Positions 31,531-38,893 of a stretch of 41,253 nt of DNA are shown here, piece after piece. Source of the DNA: Ruminococcus sp. (GTDB lineage Bacteria > Bacillota > Clostridia > Oscillospirales > Ruminococcaceae); NCBI GenBank assembly GCA_015066715.1, contig SVNU01000008.1:1-41253 (forward strand), written 5' to 3'. The notes beneath the pieces were generated by a model that saw nothing but the letters and a program-made list of their open reading frames with translations, ran no database searches and was not told the DNA's origin. A program made the translations under genes and the position numbers. Positions within the stretch are counted from its first letter, which is position 1; the number at the start of each line of letters is the position of its first letter.

Positions 31531-32559
31531 TTAAAGTAAATCAGCAATTTCAAGTACAAGTTTTTCGGATTTTTCCCATCCAAGACAAGGGTCGGTTATG
31601 GATTTACCATAGACAGTATCATCAACAGTCTGATTTCCGTCTTTAATATAGCTTTCAATCATAAGTCCCTTTACGAAATCTTTTATATCATCTGAATGTC
31701 TTCTGCTGTGAAGAACTTCCTTGCTTATTCTTATCTGTTCAAGATACTTTTTGCCGGAATTTGAGTGGTTTGTATCTACAATAACTGCTCTGTTCGGCAG
31801 ATTTTTCTGGCAGTAAAGTTCATAAAGAAGAATTAAATCCTCATAATGATAGTTTGGAATATTCTGTCCGTGCTTATTGACAGAACCACGTAAAATCGCA
31901 TGTGCATATGGATTTCCGTCAGTGCTGATTTCCCAGCCTCTGTAAAGGAAGTTATGGCTTCCCTGTGCAGCCATGATAGAATTGAGCATTACTGAGAAGT
32001 CACCGGCAGTAGGGTTTTTCATACCAACAGGAATATCCATTCCGCTTGCTGTAAGACGGTGCTGCTGATCCTCAACAGAACGTGCGCCGACTGCTACATA
32101 TGAAAGTAAATCATAAAGATAACGGTAATTTTCAGGATAAAGCATTTCGTCGGCACAGGTAAGCTTTGTGTCCTTTATCGCTCTTGTATGGAGATGACGA
32201 ACGTGAATAAGACCTTCAAGAATATCTTCCTCTTTAGTAGGGTCCGGCTGATGAATCATACCCTTGTATCCCTCACCGGTTGTTCTTGGCTTGTTTGTAT
32301 ATATTCTTGGAATAATGATGATTTTATCCTTTACCTTTTCCTGAAGAACAGCAAGACGTCCTACATAATCCATTACAGGCTCTTCCTTGTCAGCAGAGCA
32401 TGGTCCTATTATAAGGAGGAACTTGTCTGATTTGCCGGAAAATACATCAATGATTTCCTTGTCCCTTTTTTCTTTTGTTTTCAATACATCTTCCGGAAGC
32501 GGATACATTGCCTGAATTTCTTCCGGAACAGGCATTTTTCTTTTAAAATTCATACTCAT
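31531..32559 (-). CDS. Class I DAHP synthase (AroG/AroF type)
   Basis: The protein is 342 aa, the usual class I length. Conserved patches are LLIIGPCSADKEEPVMDYV, IIPRIYTNKPRTTGEGYKGM (PEP-binding PRTxxG region), GARSVEDQQHR (GARxxxxQxHR), VGMKNPTAGD (active-site GxKNP), AILRGS and VDTNHSNSGK. The enzyme condenses phosphoenolpyruvate with erythrose 4-phosphate to start the shikimate pathway. Regulation is probably by feedback or transcription. ATG 32559 follows AAAGGAG; an ATG two codons later is possible. A consensus promoter lies just upstream, and no other aromatic-pathway genes are adjacent. Confidence 0.93.
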   Translation of the reverse strand: MSMNFKRKMPVPEEIQAMYPLPEDVLKTKEKRDKEIIDVFSGKSDKFLLIIGPCSADKEEPVMDYVGRLAVLQEKVKDKIIIIPRIYTNKPRTTGEGYKGMIHQPDPTKEEDILEGLIHVRHLHTRAIKDTKLTCADEMLYPENYRYLYDLLSYVAVGARSVEDQQHRLTASGMDIPVGMKNPTAGDFSVMLNSIMAAQGSHNFLYRGWEISTDGNPYAHAILRGSVNKHGQNIPNYHYEDLILLYELYCQKNLPNRAVIVDTNHSNSGKKYLEQIRISKEVLHSRRHSDDIKDFVKGLMIESYIKDGNQTVDDTVYGKSITDPCLGWEKSEKLVLEIADLL

Positions 32560-32596
32560 AGCATTTTACTCCTTTAAATTGTTATTACCCGTTAAA

Positions 32597-32625
32597 ATTA
32601 TAACACATCATGAGCGAATTGTCAA
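32597..32625 (-). promoter_or_regulatory. DAHP synthase promoter
   Basis: On the minus strand TTGACA (32625-32620), 17 bp, TATAAT (32602-32597). Confidence 0.85.
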
Positions 32626-32663
32626 TTATATGTTTGATATTTTTCATTTTGTATTAAAAAGTA

Positions 32664-32693
32664 TTGACAAAAGCGGTTTATATATGATATAAT
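32664..32693 (+). promoter_or_regulatory. tRNA-Leu promoter
   Basis: TTGACA (32664-32669), 18 bp, TATAAT (32688-32693), about 20 bp before the mature tRNA 5' end. Confidence 0.85.
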
Positions 32694-32713
32694 GTATACG
32701 TCATTATTGGTGT

Positions 32714-32800
32714 GCCGGTGTGATGGAATTGGCAGACGTGCCGGACTCAAAATCCGGTGGTGGAGACACCGTACCGGTTCGACCCCGGTCACCGGCACCA
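32714..32800 (+). tRNA. tRNA-Leu (anticodon CAA)
   Basis: An 87-nt class II tRNA. The acceptor stem GCCGGTG pairs with CACCGGC; the discriminator is A and CCA is encoded. The D-loop contains TTGGCAGAC. The anticodon stem CCGGA/TCCGG holds the loop CTCAAAA, giving CAA for UUG codons. A long variable arm (GGTGGAGACACC) marks it as leucine, and the T-arm reads CCGGTTCGACCCCGG. Intact and not interrupted by the 25-kb element. Confidence 0.97.
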
Positions 32801-33086
32801 GTGCGTGACCGCACAGGACATGTCGGGTTTACTTTAAGTAAGCCCGATATTTTTATGCACGACCATAAAATAAACTTCGCGATGTTTAGTAACATTTACA
32901 AGTGAAGTAAATCGCGGTATGGGTCCAGCGTCACGCTGGTTTTGGCTCGACCATTTACCTTTAATCTGTTTTATAGTCACAAGACAGGTGCGTGACCGCA
33001 CATGACAAATCGCTTCTCATTTTTGGGGAGCGGTTTTCTTTTATACCCGATCGCTTACTATTCATCTATTTCATAGTCACAAGACA
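32801..33086 (+). repeat. Duplicated module downstream of tRNA-Leu
   Basis: GTGCGTGACCGCACA-n-GACA occurs right after the tRNA (32801-32820) and again at 32988-33007. Each copy contains a GTGCG-TGAC-CGCAC mini-hairpin and is followed by a different terminator-like hairpin. ATAGTCACAAGACA also repeats, at 32973-32986 and 33073-33086. Between the copies are the perfect palindrome CCAGCGT-c-ACGCTGG (32925-32939) and CGCGAT/ATCGCG. This looks like a tandem duplication of tRNA-trailer sequence, perhaps with loss of a second RNA gene. Confidence 0.6.
32823..32853 (+). terminator. tRNA-Leu terminator
   Basis: TCGGGTTTAC/GTAAGCCCGA (32823-32832 with 32838-32847, one wobble) followed by TATTTTTA. Confidence 0.85.
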
Positions 33087-33341
33087 TCCTATGTGAATCA
33101 ATGTCAATAAAGCAGACAAAAAATGCGTAAAAAAGTTCATACAAAATTGATTTCAGCCTGTGCGTAATATGATTATACAGGAGGTTTCGGAGATGAACAT
33201 TCCCGAAGAAGAATTGCAAGAACAATTGAAGAATACAGCCGTTCAGAATACCCCCTGTGTCAAATTGCAATGGGAATGTTAAGTAAACAATAGAAGTTTA
33301 TTATATATATCGAAAGAAGAATATATATTACGGCAAATAAA
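33087..33341 (+). other. Gap with a possible decayed small gene
   Basis: One plus-strand frame (33123-33293) reads MRKKVHTKLISACA, then TAA, then 41 more codons with protein-like composition (GFGDEHSRRRIARTIEEYSR, SEYPLCQIAMGMLSKQ) to TAG. It might be a remnant with an in-frame stop. No ribosome binding site supports it and no family is recognised. Nothing else is visible in the gap. Confidence 0.25.
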
Positions 33342-33380
33342 AACACATACAGCATATTATAATAGTATACTGTATGTGTT
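33342..33380 (-). terminator. Terminator of small HTH gene
   Basis: AACACATACAG/CTGTATGTGTT, a perfect 11-bp stem, followed on the minus strand by TTTTATTTG; it overlaps the stop codon of the HTH gene. Confidence 0.8.
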
Positions 33381-33585
33381 ATTTTTCATCAGGAATATAT
33401 AATAATATATCTTCAACTTTGCATTCAAGTATTGAACAGAGGTCATTTAATAAAAGAGTTGAGATTCCATAGTTATGCTTTAAGCGATGAATGGTATTTT
33501 TGCTGATATTATGTTTTGTAATCAATTTATAGGTTGTTATATTCTTTGATTTCATAGTTTTCCATAATGGCTCATAGCTAATCAT
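33379..33585 (-). CDS. Small XRE-type HTH regulator
   Basis: The start is placed at ATG 33585 (MISYEPLWKTM), 5 nt after GGTGAT. An upstream ATG adds 13 residues without a ribosome binding site. The protein is 68 aa and essentially a single Cro/CI-type helix-turn-helix: PLWKTMKSKNITTYKLITKH, then ISKNTIHRLKHN, then LNDLCSILECKVEDILLYIP. It is typical of the short YozG-like XRE proteins. It diverges from the agr cluster and may regulate it, though no operator was found. Confidence 0.8.
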   Translation of the reverse strand: MISYEPLWKTMKSKNITTYKLITKHNISKNTIHRLKHNYGISTLLLNDLCSILECKVEDILLYIPDEK

Positions 33586-33672
33586 TTTTATCACCAATTT
33601 AAGTATAAATCTTAAATTACACATTGACTATACCTAACATATTGAGTATAATATGTATAAAGGGGGATAAAA

Positions 33673-33867
33673 ATGAATATTGATAAAATCCTTAAAGAAA
33701 TTGCAGATAAAAATAATGTAAGTGTTGAGGAAGTACGCAATGATATTCAAGAAGCATTAGATTGTGGATGGAATAGTAAGGATGAAAAAGTACAGGGACA
33801 TTGGCGAAAAATTCCTACAAACTATGAAAAGCCAACATTGGAAGAAGTTATTTTATACATTTCATAA
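33673..33867 (+). CDS. Spo0A C-terminal-like small protein
   Basis: The protein is 64 aa: IDKILKEIADKNNVSVEEVR, then DIQEALDCGWNSKDEKVQGHWRKIP and PTLEEVILYIS. It resembles the small proteins annotated as Spo0A C-terminal-like in Clostridia, which keep part of the helical effector fold without the receiver domain. Ribosome binding site AAAGGGGG. Its position between the HTH gene and agrD suggests involvement in signalling control. Function not established. Confidence 0.65.
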   Translation: MNIDKILKEIADKNNVSVEEVRNDIQEALDCGWNSKDEKVQGHWRKIPTNYEKPTLEEVILYIS

Positions 33868-33914
33868 AATTTACTGTGGATTTTTGTAACACAAACGGCG
33901 AATAATGTAAACTA

Positions 33915-33943
33915 TTGATTTATGTTTTTCAAATTGTTATACT
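33915..33943 (+). promoter_or_regulatory. agrDB promoter
   Basis: TTGATT (33915-33920), 17 bp, TATACT (33938-33943), about 45 bp before agrD. No AgrA-type direct repeat was recognised. Confidence 0.7.
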
Positions 33944-33988
33944 GAAACTGCAAGATATCTTGAATAATAAATCAGGAGGTTTTATGCA

Positions 33989-34141
33989 ATGAATAAGAAA
34001 AACAATGTGAAGAAAAGTTTACTTAACGGTATGGCTTCGGTTGTTAAAAAAACTGCTGGATTCAATGCTGACACTCTTTGTGTTTGGTGGAACTATCAGC
34101 CAAAGAAACCGGCAGCTGTAAAGAAAATGCGTAAGTTCTGA
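33989..34141 (+). CDS. agrD: AgrD-like cyclic autoinducer precursor
   Basis: The peptide is 50 aa; ATG 33989 follows AGGAGGT by 8 nt. It shows the three AgrD parts. These are an amphipathic basic leader (KKSLLNGMASVVKKTAGFN), a core with a single Cys (TLCVWWNYQPKKP), and a charged tail. Aligned with Listeria AgrD (CFMFV-YEPKSP), the thiolactone ring would be Cys31-Val-Trp-Trp-Asn, with cleavage before Tyr-Gln-Pro. AgrB would cut the tail and close the ring. The stop TGA overlaps the agrB start (TGATG). Confidence 0.9.
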   Translation: MNKKNNVKKSLLNGMASVVKKTAGFNADTLCVWWNYQPKKPAAVKKMRKF

Positions 34142-34707
34142 TGCTGGAACGGTTATCGGAAAAGTTTGCTTTAAAATTAGTAAATGCAGGAATTATATCC
34201 GAATCAGATGCTGAAATATATGTATATGGTTTCTTTCAGACTGTTATGCTTATATTGAACATTATAACGACTCTACTATTAGGGTTTGCATTCGGGCTTA
34301 TAATTCCTTGCATTTTACTTAATTTAGCATATATTCCATTAAGAATTAATGCAGGCGGTTACCATGCTGACAATCCCGTGAAATGCTATATAAACTCAAC
34401 AATTATGGTTGCTGCTTTACTTGCGGTTATAAAATGGGTTCCTGTTCACAGGAGTGTAACATTTATACTGCTTATTATCTCAAGTATTACAGTATGGATT
34501 TTAGCACCTGTTGAAACAGAAAATGATTCCATGGATGATGTTGAATATCGTGTGTACAGAAAACGTTCTGTTATCATTTTGATAATTGAAATTATTGCTG
34601 TTTTACTGTCTTTGATTTTTTTAAGAGAAAAAACAGCTGCAACTATTGTTCTGGGATTATTGACTGAAGCACTTATGCTCTTAATAGGAAAATTAAAGAA
34701 ATCTTAA
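34141..34707 (+). CDS. agrB: AgrB-like autoinducer-processing membrane protease
   Basis: The protein is 188 aa with about six hydrophobic segments. The AgrB catalytic pair is present in NAGGYHADNPVKC (His and Cys ten residues apart counting both), followed by the conserved LAPVE. AgrB removes the C-terminal tail of AgrD and forms the thiolactone. The start overlaps the agrD stop, so the two are co-translated. The order is D then B, the reverse of staphylococcal agr. No AgrC sensor or AgrA regulator is in the window. Confidence 0.93.
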   Translation: MLERLSEKFALKLVNAGIISESDAEIYVYGFFQTVMLILNIITTLLLGFAFGLIIPCILLNLAYIPLRINAGGYHADNPVKCYINSTIMVAALLAVIKWVPVHRSVTFILLIISSITVWILAPVETENDSMDDVEYRVYRKRSVIILIIEIIAVLLSLIFLREKTAATIVLGLLTEALMLLIGKLKKS

Positions 34708-34713
34708 CATAAA

Positions 34714-34763
34714 ATGCAAGGTTTTATATCATGAGAATTCAGATATAAAGTCTTGTATTTTTT
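34714..34763 (+). terminator. agrDB terminator
   Basis: A 17-bp stem with wobbles, ATGCAAGGTTTTATATC / GATATAAAGTCTTGTAT, followed by TTTTTTA. The frame of the next gene starts inside its tail. Confidence 0.85.
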
Positions 34764-34773
34764 AATGTGTGTT

Positions 34774-35345
34774 ATGCGGAGAAAAAATTATGAGAAATTT
34801 AAAATTATAAAGAATATATTTTTTAGAGTTACAGTTTTAATCTTCGCTTATTGCTTTTGCATACAATCTGTATTAGCATCAACACCACAAATAACAACAT
34901 ATAGAGTGAATTTTACCAGATATCCTCAGGAAAAATCACTTTGGTGTTGGGTGGCTTCCGCTGAATGCAGCGGAAAGCATATTGATCCGGAATCTGAACA
35001 AACACAATCTTCTGTAGTGGAAGCTATAAAGGGAAGTATTATTAATACACGAGGCACACCAACAGAAATAGCTTCTGCTTGTATGCTCTTTGCATTTCCT
35101 AAGCAAATATACAATGCATTCTATAGAAAATATTCTTTCACTGTGTTTAAGGTTGAAATAATGAATGATCGTATTCCAATTGCAACAGCGGGATATTATA
35201 ATGAAGATAATGTTAGAGCCAGTGGTCACGCTACGCCAATTATTATGACCTAGCAACTGATAGAACCTACACATGTACATATTCAGCATTTTGTGATGGA
35301 AGTTATAACGACAGAAGATATGAATATACAATTCTTGCAGAATAA
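34774..35345 (+). pseudogene. Exported papain-like (C39/C70-type) cysteine protease, frameshifted
   Basis: There is a signal peptide (FFRVTVLIFAYCFCIQSVLAS). The catalytic Cys lies in QEKSLWCWVASAECSG and the catalytic His in ASGHATPI. The frame stops at 35253 just after that His. In the next register YYDLATDRTYTC and on to YEYTILAE continues to TAA 35345, so a one-base indel near 35240 split the gene. The start is also unclear: the best ribosome binding site (GCGGAG, 34777-34782) points to an out-of-frame ATG at 34791, hinting at a second indel. As written, the last third is lost and the product is probably inactive. It lies directly downstream of agrDB. Confidence 0.7.
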
Positions 35346-35366
35346 AAAACAGGAGGAATAAGCTAT

Positions 35367-36253
35367 ATGAAGATAACAAAAATAATAAGTATTCTTGCAG
35401 TAGTAATATACTTATCTGTTTTTACAAATTATGTGTTTGCTGAAGACGCATTGGATAATGTTGATAGTCAAGATATAGCACAGGTAGATGCAGCTATTGA
35501 GGAGTATTCAGATGTAGTTAGTGAAGGTGATGTATATGGCGTAGGCGAAACAGATAATGAAGAATTACGAGCTTTTTTTGATACTAGTGGATATGATTTG
35601 AATTCGGCTTACAAAATATATAATTTAAATGGATATATTATTGATGAATATAAAGAAGAAAAAAATTTTATTCTTTAATTCCAGAAGAATATAAAATATA
35701 TGTTCCAGCTGATAATATGTTAATAATTATTTCTGAAAACAGTGATTCCGGAAATTTAGAAGTTATAGGAACGGAAAGCGTTGATGAAAATACATTGGAT
35801 ATAATATCTGAGAATGAAAAAATAAAAAATCTTATTGAAGAAAAAGGTGAAAAAATAGTTGAATTAAAAGACTTGCGGTCATGGATTTATGATATATTTC
35901 TTATATACATAAAAACCAATGTTAACGAATATATTGTTCCGTATTTTTATGGATTAACTGAGGAAGCTATTGCAGGAAGAATAGAATCGGAAAAGTTATA
36001 TGAAGTTACTGATTTTATTACTGCTATGAATAACACATATGATATTGAAAGTATAAATAATCCTTATAACCGTTATCTTGTTGGTGGAGCTATAGAATTT
36101 AAACCTTTAAATATAGACGTTGCGGATACAATAGAAAATAATTTAAATGAATCAAAGATGATATTTATAATTTTGACTATTGTAACTGCTTTTATTTTTA
36201 TACTTGTAACAGTTTTATCTATTATATTTCGAAATAAACATAAAAAACATTAA
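35367..36253 (+). pseudogene. Exported, membrane-anchored protein, frameshifted
   Basis: Ribosome binding site AGGAGG precedes ATG 35367. The first part (103 codons) has a signal peptide (KIISILAVVIYLSVFTNYVFA) and an acidic region, and stops at 35678. The next register continues smoothly with SLIPEEYKIYVPADN and runs to 36253, ending in a membrane helix (MIFIILTIVTAFIFILVTVL) and a basic tail. The switch falls beside a seven-A tract (35658-35664). A one-base change there would restore a protein of about 290 aa. Family unknown. This could be decay, slippage-based phase variation or a sequencing error. Confidence 0.65.
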
Positions 36254-36268
36254 AATAAGTTTGTGTAA

Positions 36269-38377
36269 ATTGAATATGATAAAAATGGCAATGTTACAAC
36301 AAACACTTACGACGCACTTAACCGTGTGATTTCATCAAAAACAGTTAATTCAGATGATTCTTCAAAGAATGTCAGCAAGTCATATACTTATGACAATATG
36401 GGAAGAGTTACTAAAACTGTAAATAACAAGATTACAACAAGTTATATTTATGATGCACTTGGTAGAATATACACTGAATCAGAGTATGACGGAGAAGATT
36501 ACTCAATTTTCAGAGGATATTTCTATGAAGGTGTTTCACAGCATGTAAGTCAGGAAATTACAGGTCAGTACAATCTCCTTATGTATTCTAATAAGTCATA
36601 TGAATATGACGATGAAATGCGTATTGTTAAGGTTAAAGAATCAGGCAATGACACTGTATCCTATACTTATGACAAGAACGGCAACAAGAAAACCGAAACT
36701 CTTGCAAACGGCGTAGTTTCAACATATACTTACAATAATGCAAATAGAGTTACAAAAATTGAAAACAAATTAGGTAATTCCAACATATCAAGCTACGAAT
36801 ATTCGTATTATCTTGATGGTTCTGACGCTTGCAAAACACGTAATGAAAATGGTATAATTGAAACAACAGAATATGAGTATGATGGTCTGAAAAGACTTAC
36901 AGAAGAATCTGTAAAGGTTGGCGGCAACACTACAGATACTTATTCATACGAATATGATGATTACGGCAACCGTTCCAAGATGACGGCAACAGGTACCGAG
37001 GATTATGTAACTGAATATAACTACAACGATTCAAACGGTAACTATACAGCACTTCTTCAGAAGGAAGTAAAGACTGTTGAAAAGGAAAATGAACTTGACA
37101 TTACAAACAATGTTAAGCAGACAGTTTATACTTACGATAAAAACGGTAATCAGATTAAAAAGACAGCTGATGGCAAAACAGAAACCAACACATATGACGG
37201 TTTAAATCAGCTTATTGGTTTTACTGACGGCACAACAACTGCAAGCTACAAATATAACGAAGATGGCTTGCGTTATGAAAAAACTGTTAATGATCAGACA
37301 ATTAATCATGTTTGGGATAGCAGCAAGCAGATTGTTGCAGATGTTATTGATAACCAATTCTATGAGGCTGATTGCTACATCAGAGGTACAAACCTTGCAG
37401 CAAAGTATAATTATCAGAACGGTAACAAGTCGGAATATACTTACTACACTCAGAATGCTCATGGCGATGTTGTAAATCTTACTGACAAAACTGGTAAGGT
37501 TACAAAGACTTACACATATGATGCTTTTGGTGTTGAAAAGAATATTGACGAAAACGACACAAATGCATTCCGTTACTGCGGTGAATACTACGACGCTGAA
37601 ACGGGTACAATTTACCTTAGGGCGAGATATTACAATCCGAGCATTGGTAGGTTTATTTCAAGGGATAGTTTTGCTGGTAAGATTGAAGATCCACTTAGTT
37701 TAAATCTTTATACTTATTGTGCAAATAATCCTATATCTTTAAAAGATCCGACTGGTCATTGGTTTGGATTAGATGATTTAATTGCAGCTGGCGTTGGTGC
37801 AGTTGTTGGTGTTGTATCACAGGTTGTTGTTGATGTAGCACAAAGTGTAGTTACGGGAGATTTTAAGCTTTCAAATTGGCAAACTTATACTGGGGCAGCT
37901 GTAGGTGGTGCTATAGGTGGTGTTACAACATTATATGCTGGACCAGTAGCCGGTTCGGCAGTTGGTGCAGGTGCAACGACATTAATAGGTCAAACATTAG
38001 AAAATATAACACCCGGAGGAACCAAAAGATCTGCTGCTGAAATTTTGACTAACACAGCGATAGATACTGGTATTGGTGCTGTTTTTGGGAAATTTGTTCC
38101 TGTAAATGTTAATAAAGTAACCTCTGGTAGAAATAGCATGAATGCTGTATTTAAAAGTGGCCTTACAAAAATAGCACATGGTAATGCAAAACGAATGTCG
38201 TCCAAGGTTATTTCTAAGGGCATTACATCAGGTGTTGTTGGCGGTTTAAGTACATCTGTAGCATTAGGATCTAAAAATGGTTTTGTAGAAAAATATGCCC
38301 AATCAAAGAAAAAAAGCCAAAATTATAGATTTGATAAAGGTGAATACCGATGGGAATCTGCTAGAAAGGCAAATTAA
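36269..38377 (+). CDS. RHS/YD-repeat toxin tip 1, lacking a 5' end
   Basis: The open frame begins right after an in-frame TAA (36266-36268) and starts mid-repeat (EYDKNGNVTTNTYDALNRV). No start codon precedes the homology; the first GTG is at 36326. YD repeats (YTYDNMGRV, YTYDKNGN, YEYDDYGNR) run to the RHS core LRARYYNPSIGRFISRD, then LNLYTYCANNPISLKDPTGHW. After the core is a variable domain of about 210 residues, first hydrophobic/Gly-rich, then basic (GEYRWESARKAN). RHS proteins deliver such C-terminal toxins. The toxin activity is not recognised. The stop overlaps the next ATG. Confidence 0.8.
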   Translation: MEYDKNGNVTTNTYDALNRVISSKTVNSDDSSKNVSKSYTYDNMGRVTKTVNNKITTSYIYDALGRIYTESEYDGEDYSIFRGYFYEGVSQHVSQEITGQYNLLMYSNKSYEYDDEMRIVKVKESGNDTVSYTYDKNGNKKTETLANGVVSTYTYNNANRVTKIENKLGNSNISSYEYSYYLDGSDACKTRNENGIIETTEYEYDGLKRLTEESVKVGGNTTDTYSYEYDDYGNRSKMTATGTEDYVTEYNYNDSNGNYTALLQKEVKTVEKENELDITNNVKQTVYTYDKNGNQIKKTADGKTETNTYDGLNQLIGFTDGTTTASYKYNEDGLRYEKTVNDQTINHVWDSSKQIVADVIDNQFYEADCYIRGTNLAAKYNYQNGNKSEYTYYTQNAHGDVVNLTDKTGKVTKTYTYDAFGVEKNIDENDTNAFRYCGEYYDAETGTIYLRARYYNPSIGRFISRDSFAGKIEDPLSLNLYTYCANNPISLKDPTGHWFGLDDLIAAGVGAVVGVVSQVVVDVAQSVVTGDFKLSNWQTYTGAAVGGAIGGVTTLYAGPVAGSAVGAGATTLIGQTLENITPGGTKRSAAEILTNTAIDTGIGAVFGKFVPVNVNKVTSGRNSMNAVFKSGLTKIAHGNAKRMSSKVISKGITSGVVGGLSTSVALGSKNGFVEKYAQSKKKSQNYRFDKGEYRWESARKAN
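37304..37740 (+). repeat. RHS core direct repeat, copy 1
   Basis: It aligns with 38900-39336 at a constant offset of 1,596 bp without gaps. Differences are scattered, mainly synonymous, and become frequent only after the GRFISRD codons (about 37670). It encodes NHVWDSSKQIVADVIDNQFY through the end of the RHS core. A second copy precedes toxin tip 2 and could mediate homologous exchange of tips. Confidence 0.9.
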
Positions 38378-38823
38378 TGGATAAGGTTACTTTGACATAT
38401 GCTATTTTTGTATTTTTAATATCTGTTTTTTCTGTAATATTAGCACTAAAAACACTCTTTAAAAAAATTTTAATCAAATCTCTAAATACCTCAGAATGCA
38501 AAAAAAATAAATTATATCAACATAAAAAAATGGTTACAACAATACTTAGAATAATTTTAGCAACATATATTATTGTAGTGCTAGTGTTTATATTAATTCC
38601 TAGTATAATAGATTTACCCAGAATATTTACTGGAAACTATGAAATAAGTATGTGTACGATTCAGGATTCATATGAATATAAAACAGATTTATGGGTTCAC
38701 TTAATAACAGATAAAGGTAAAAATATAAATTTAATGGTTCTAGATAGATCTTATGAACAAGATAAACAATATTTGGTTTATTATCTTCCGCATATAAAAT
38801 ATGGTACATTAGTGCCAATATAA
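38377..38823 (+). CDS. Probable membrane immunity protein for RHS tip 1
   Basis: The protein is 148 aa. The start ATG overlaps the upstream stop (TAATG). Two membrane helices (about 6-28 and 48-70) are followed by a soluble domain (CTIQDSYEYKTDLWVHLITD, ending in KYGTLVPI). The position directly after a polymorphic toxin tip, tight coupling and lack of other function indicate an immunity protein. Membrane location suggests protection against a toxin acting at or crossing the membrane. No immunity family recognised. Confidence 0.65.
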   Translation: MDKVTLTYAIFVFLISVFSVILALKTLFKKILIKSLNTSECKKNKLYQHKKMVTTILRIILATYIIVVLVFILIPSIIDLPRIFTGNYEISMCTIQDSYEYKTDLWVHLITDKGKNINLMVLDRSYEQDKQYLVYYLPHIKYGTLVPI

Positions 38824-38893
38824 TAAAATATCTAGGTACAAAGCGAACTTTTCAAATGAATTTTGCTAGATAACCATATTTAAAGTAAATTAG

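Noticed and set aside
33058-33270. 70-aa minus-strand frame next to the tRNA-Leu downstream repeats
   Set aside because: Phe/His/Tyr-rich composition with no ribosome binding site; the opposite strand has the more protein-like frame, so this is a shadow.
34926-35379. Minus-strand frames opposite the protease pseudogene
   Set aside because: Antisense shadows rich in Cys and Tyr, with no ribosome binding site.
35640-35700. Programmed ribosomal frameshift at the seven-A tract
   Set aside because: No downstream pseudoknot or stimulatory Shine-Dalgarno sequence was evident, and the neighbouring gene is also broken; indel is the simpler explanation.
36326-38377. GTG 36326 considered as the true start of RHS tip 1
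   Set aside because: YD-repeat homology extends upstream to 36272 in the same frame, and no ribosome binding site precedes the GTG.
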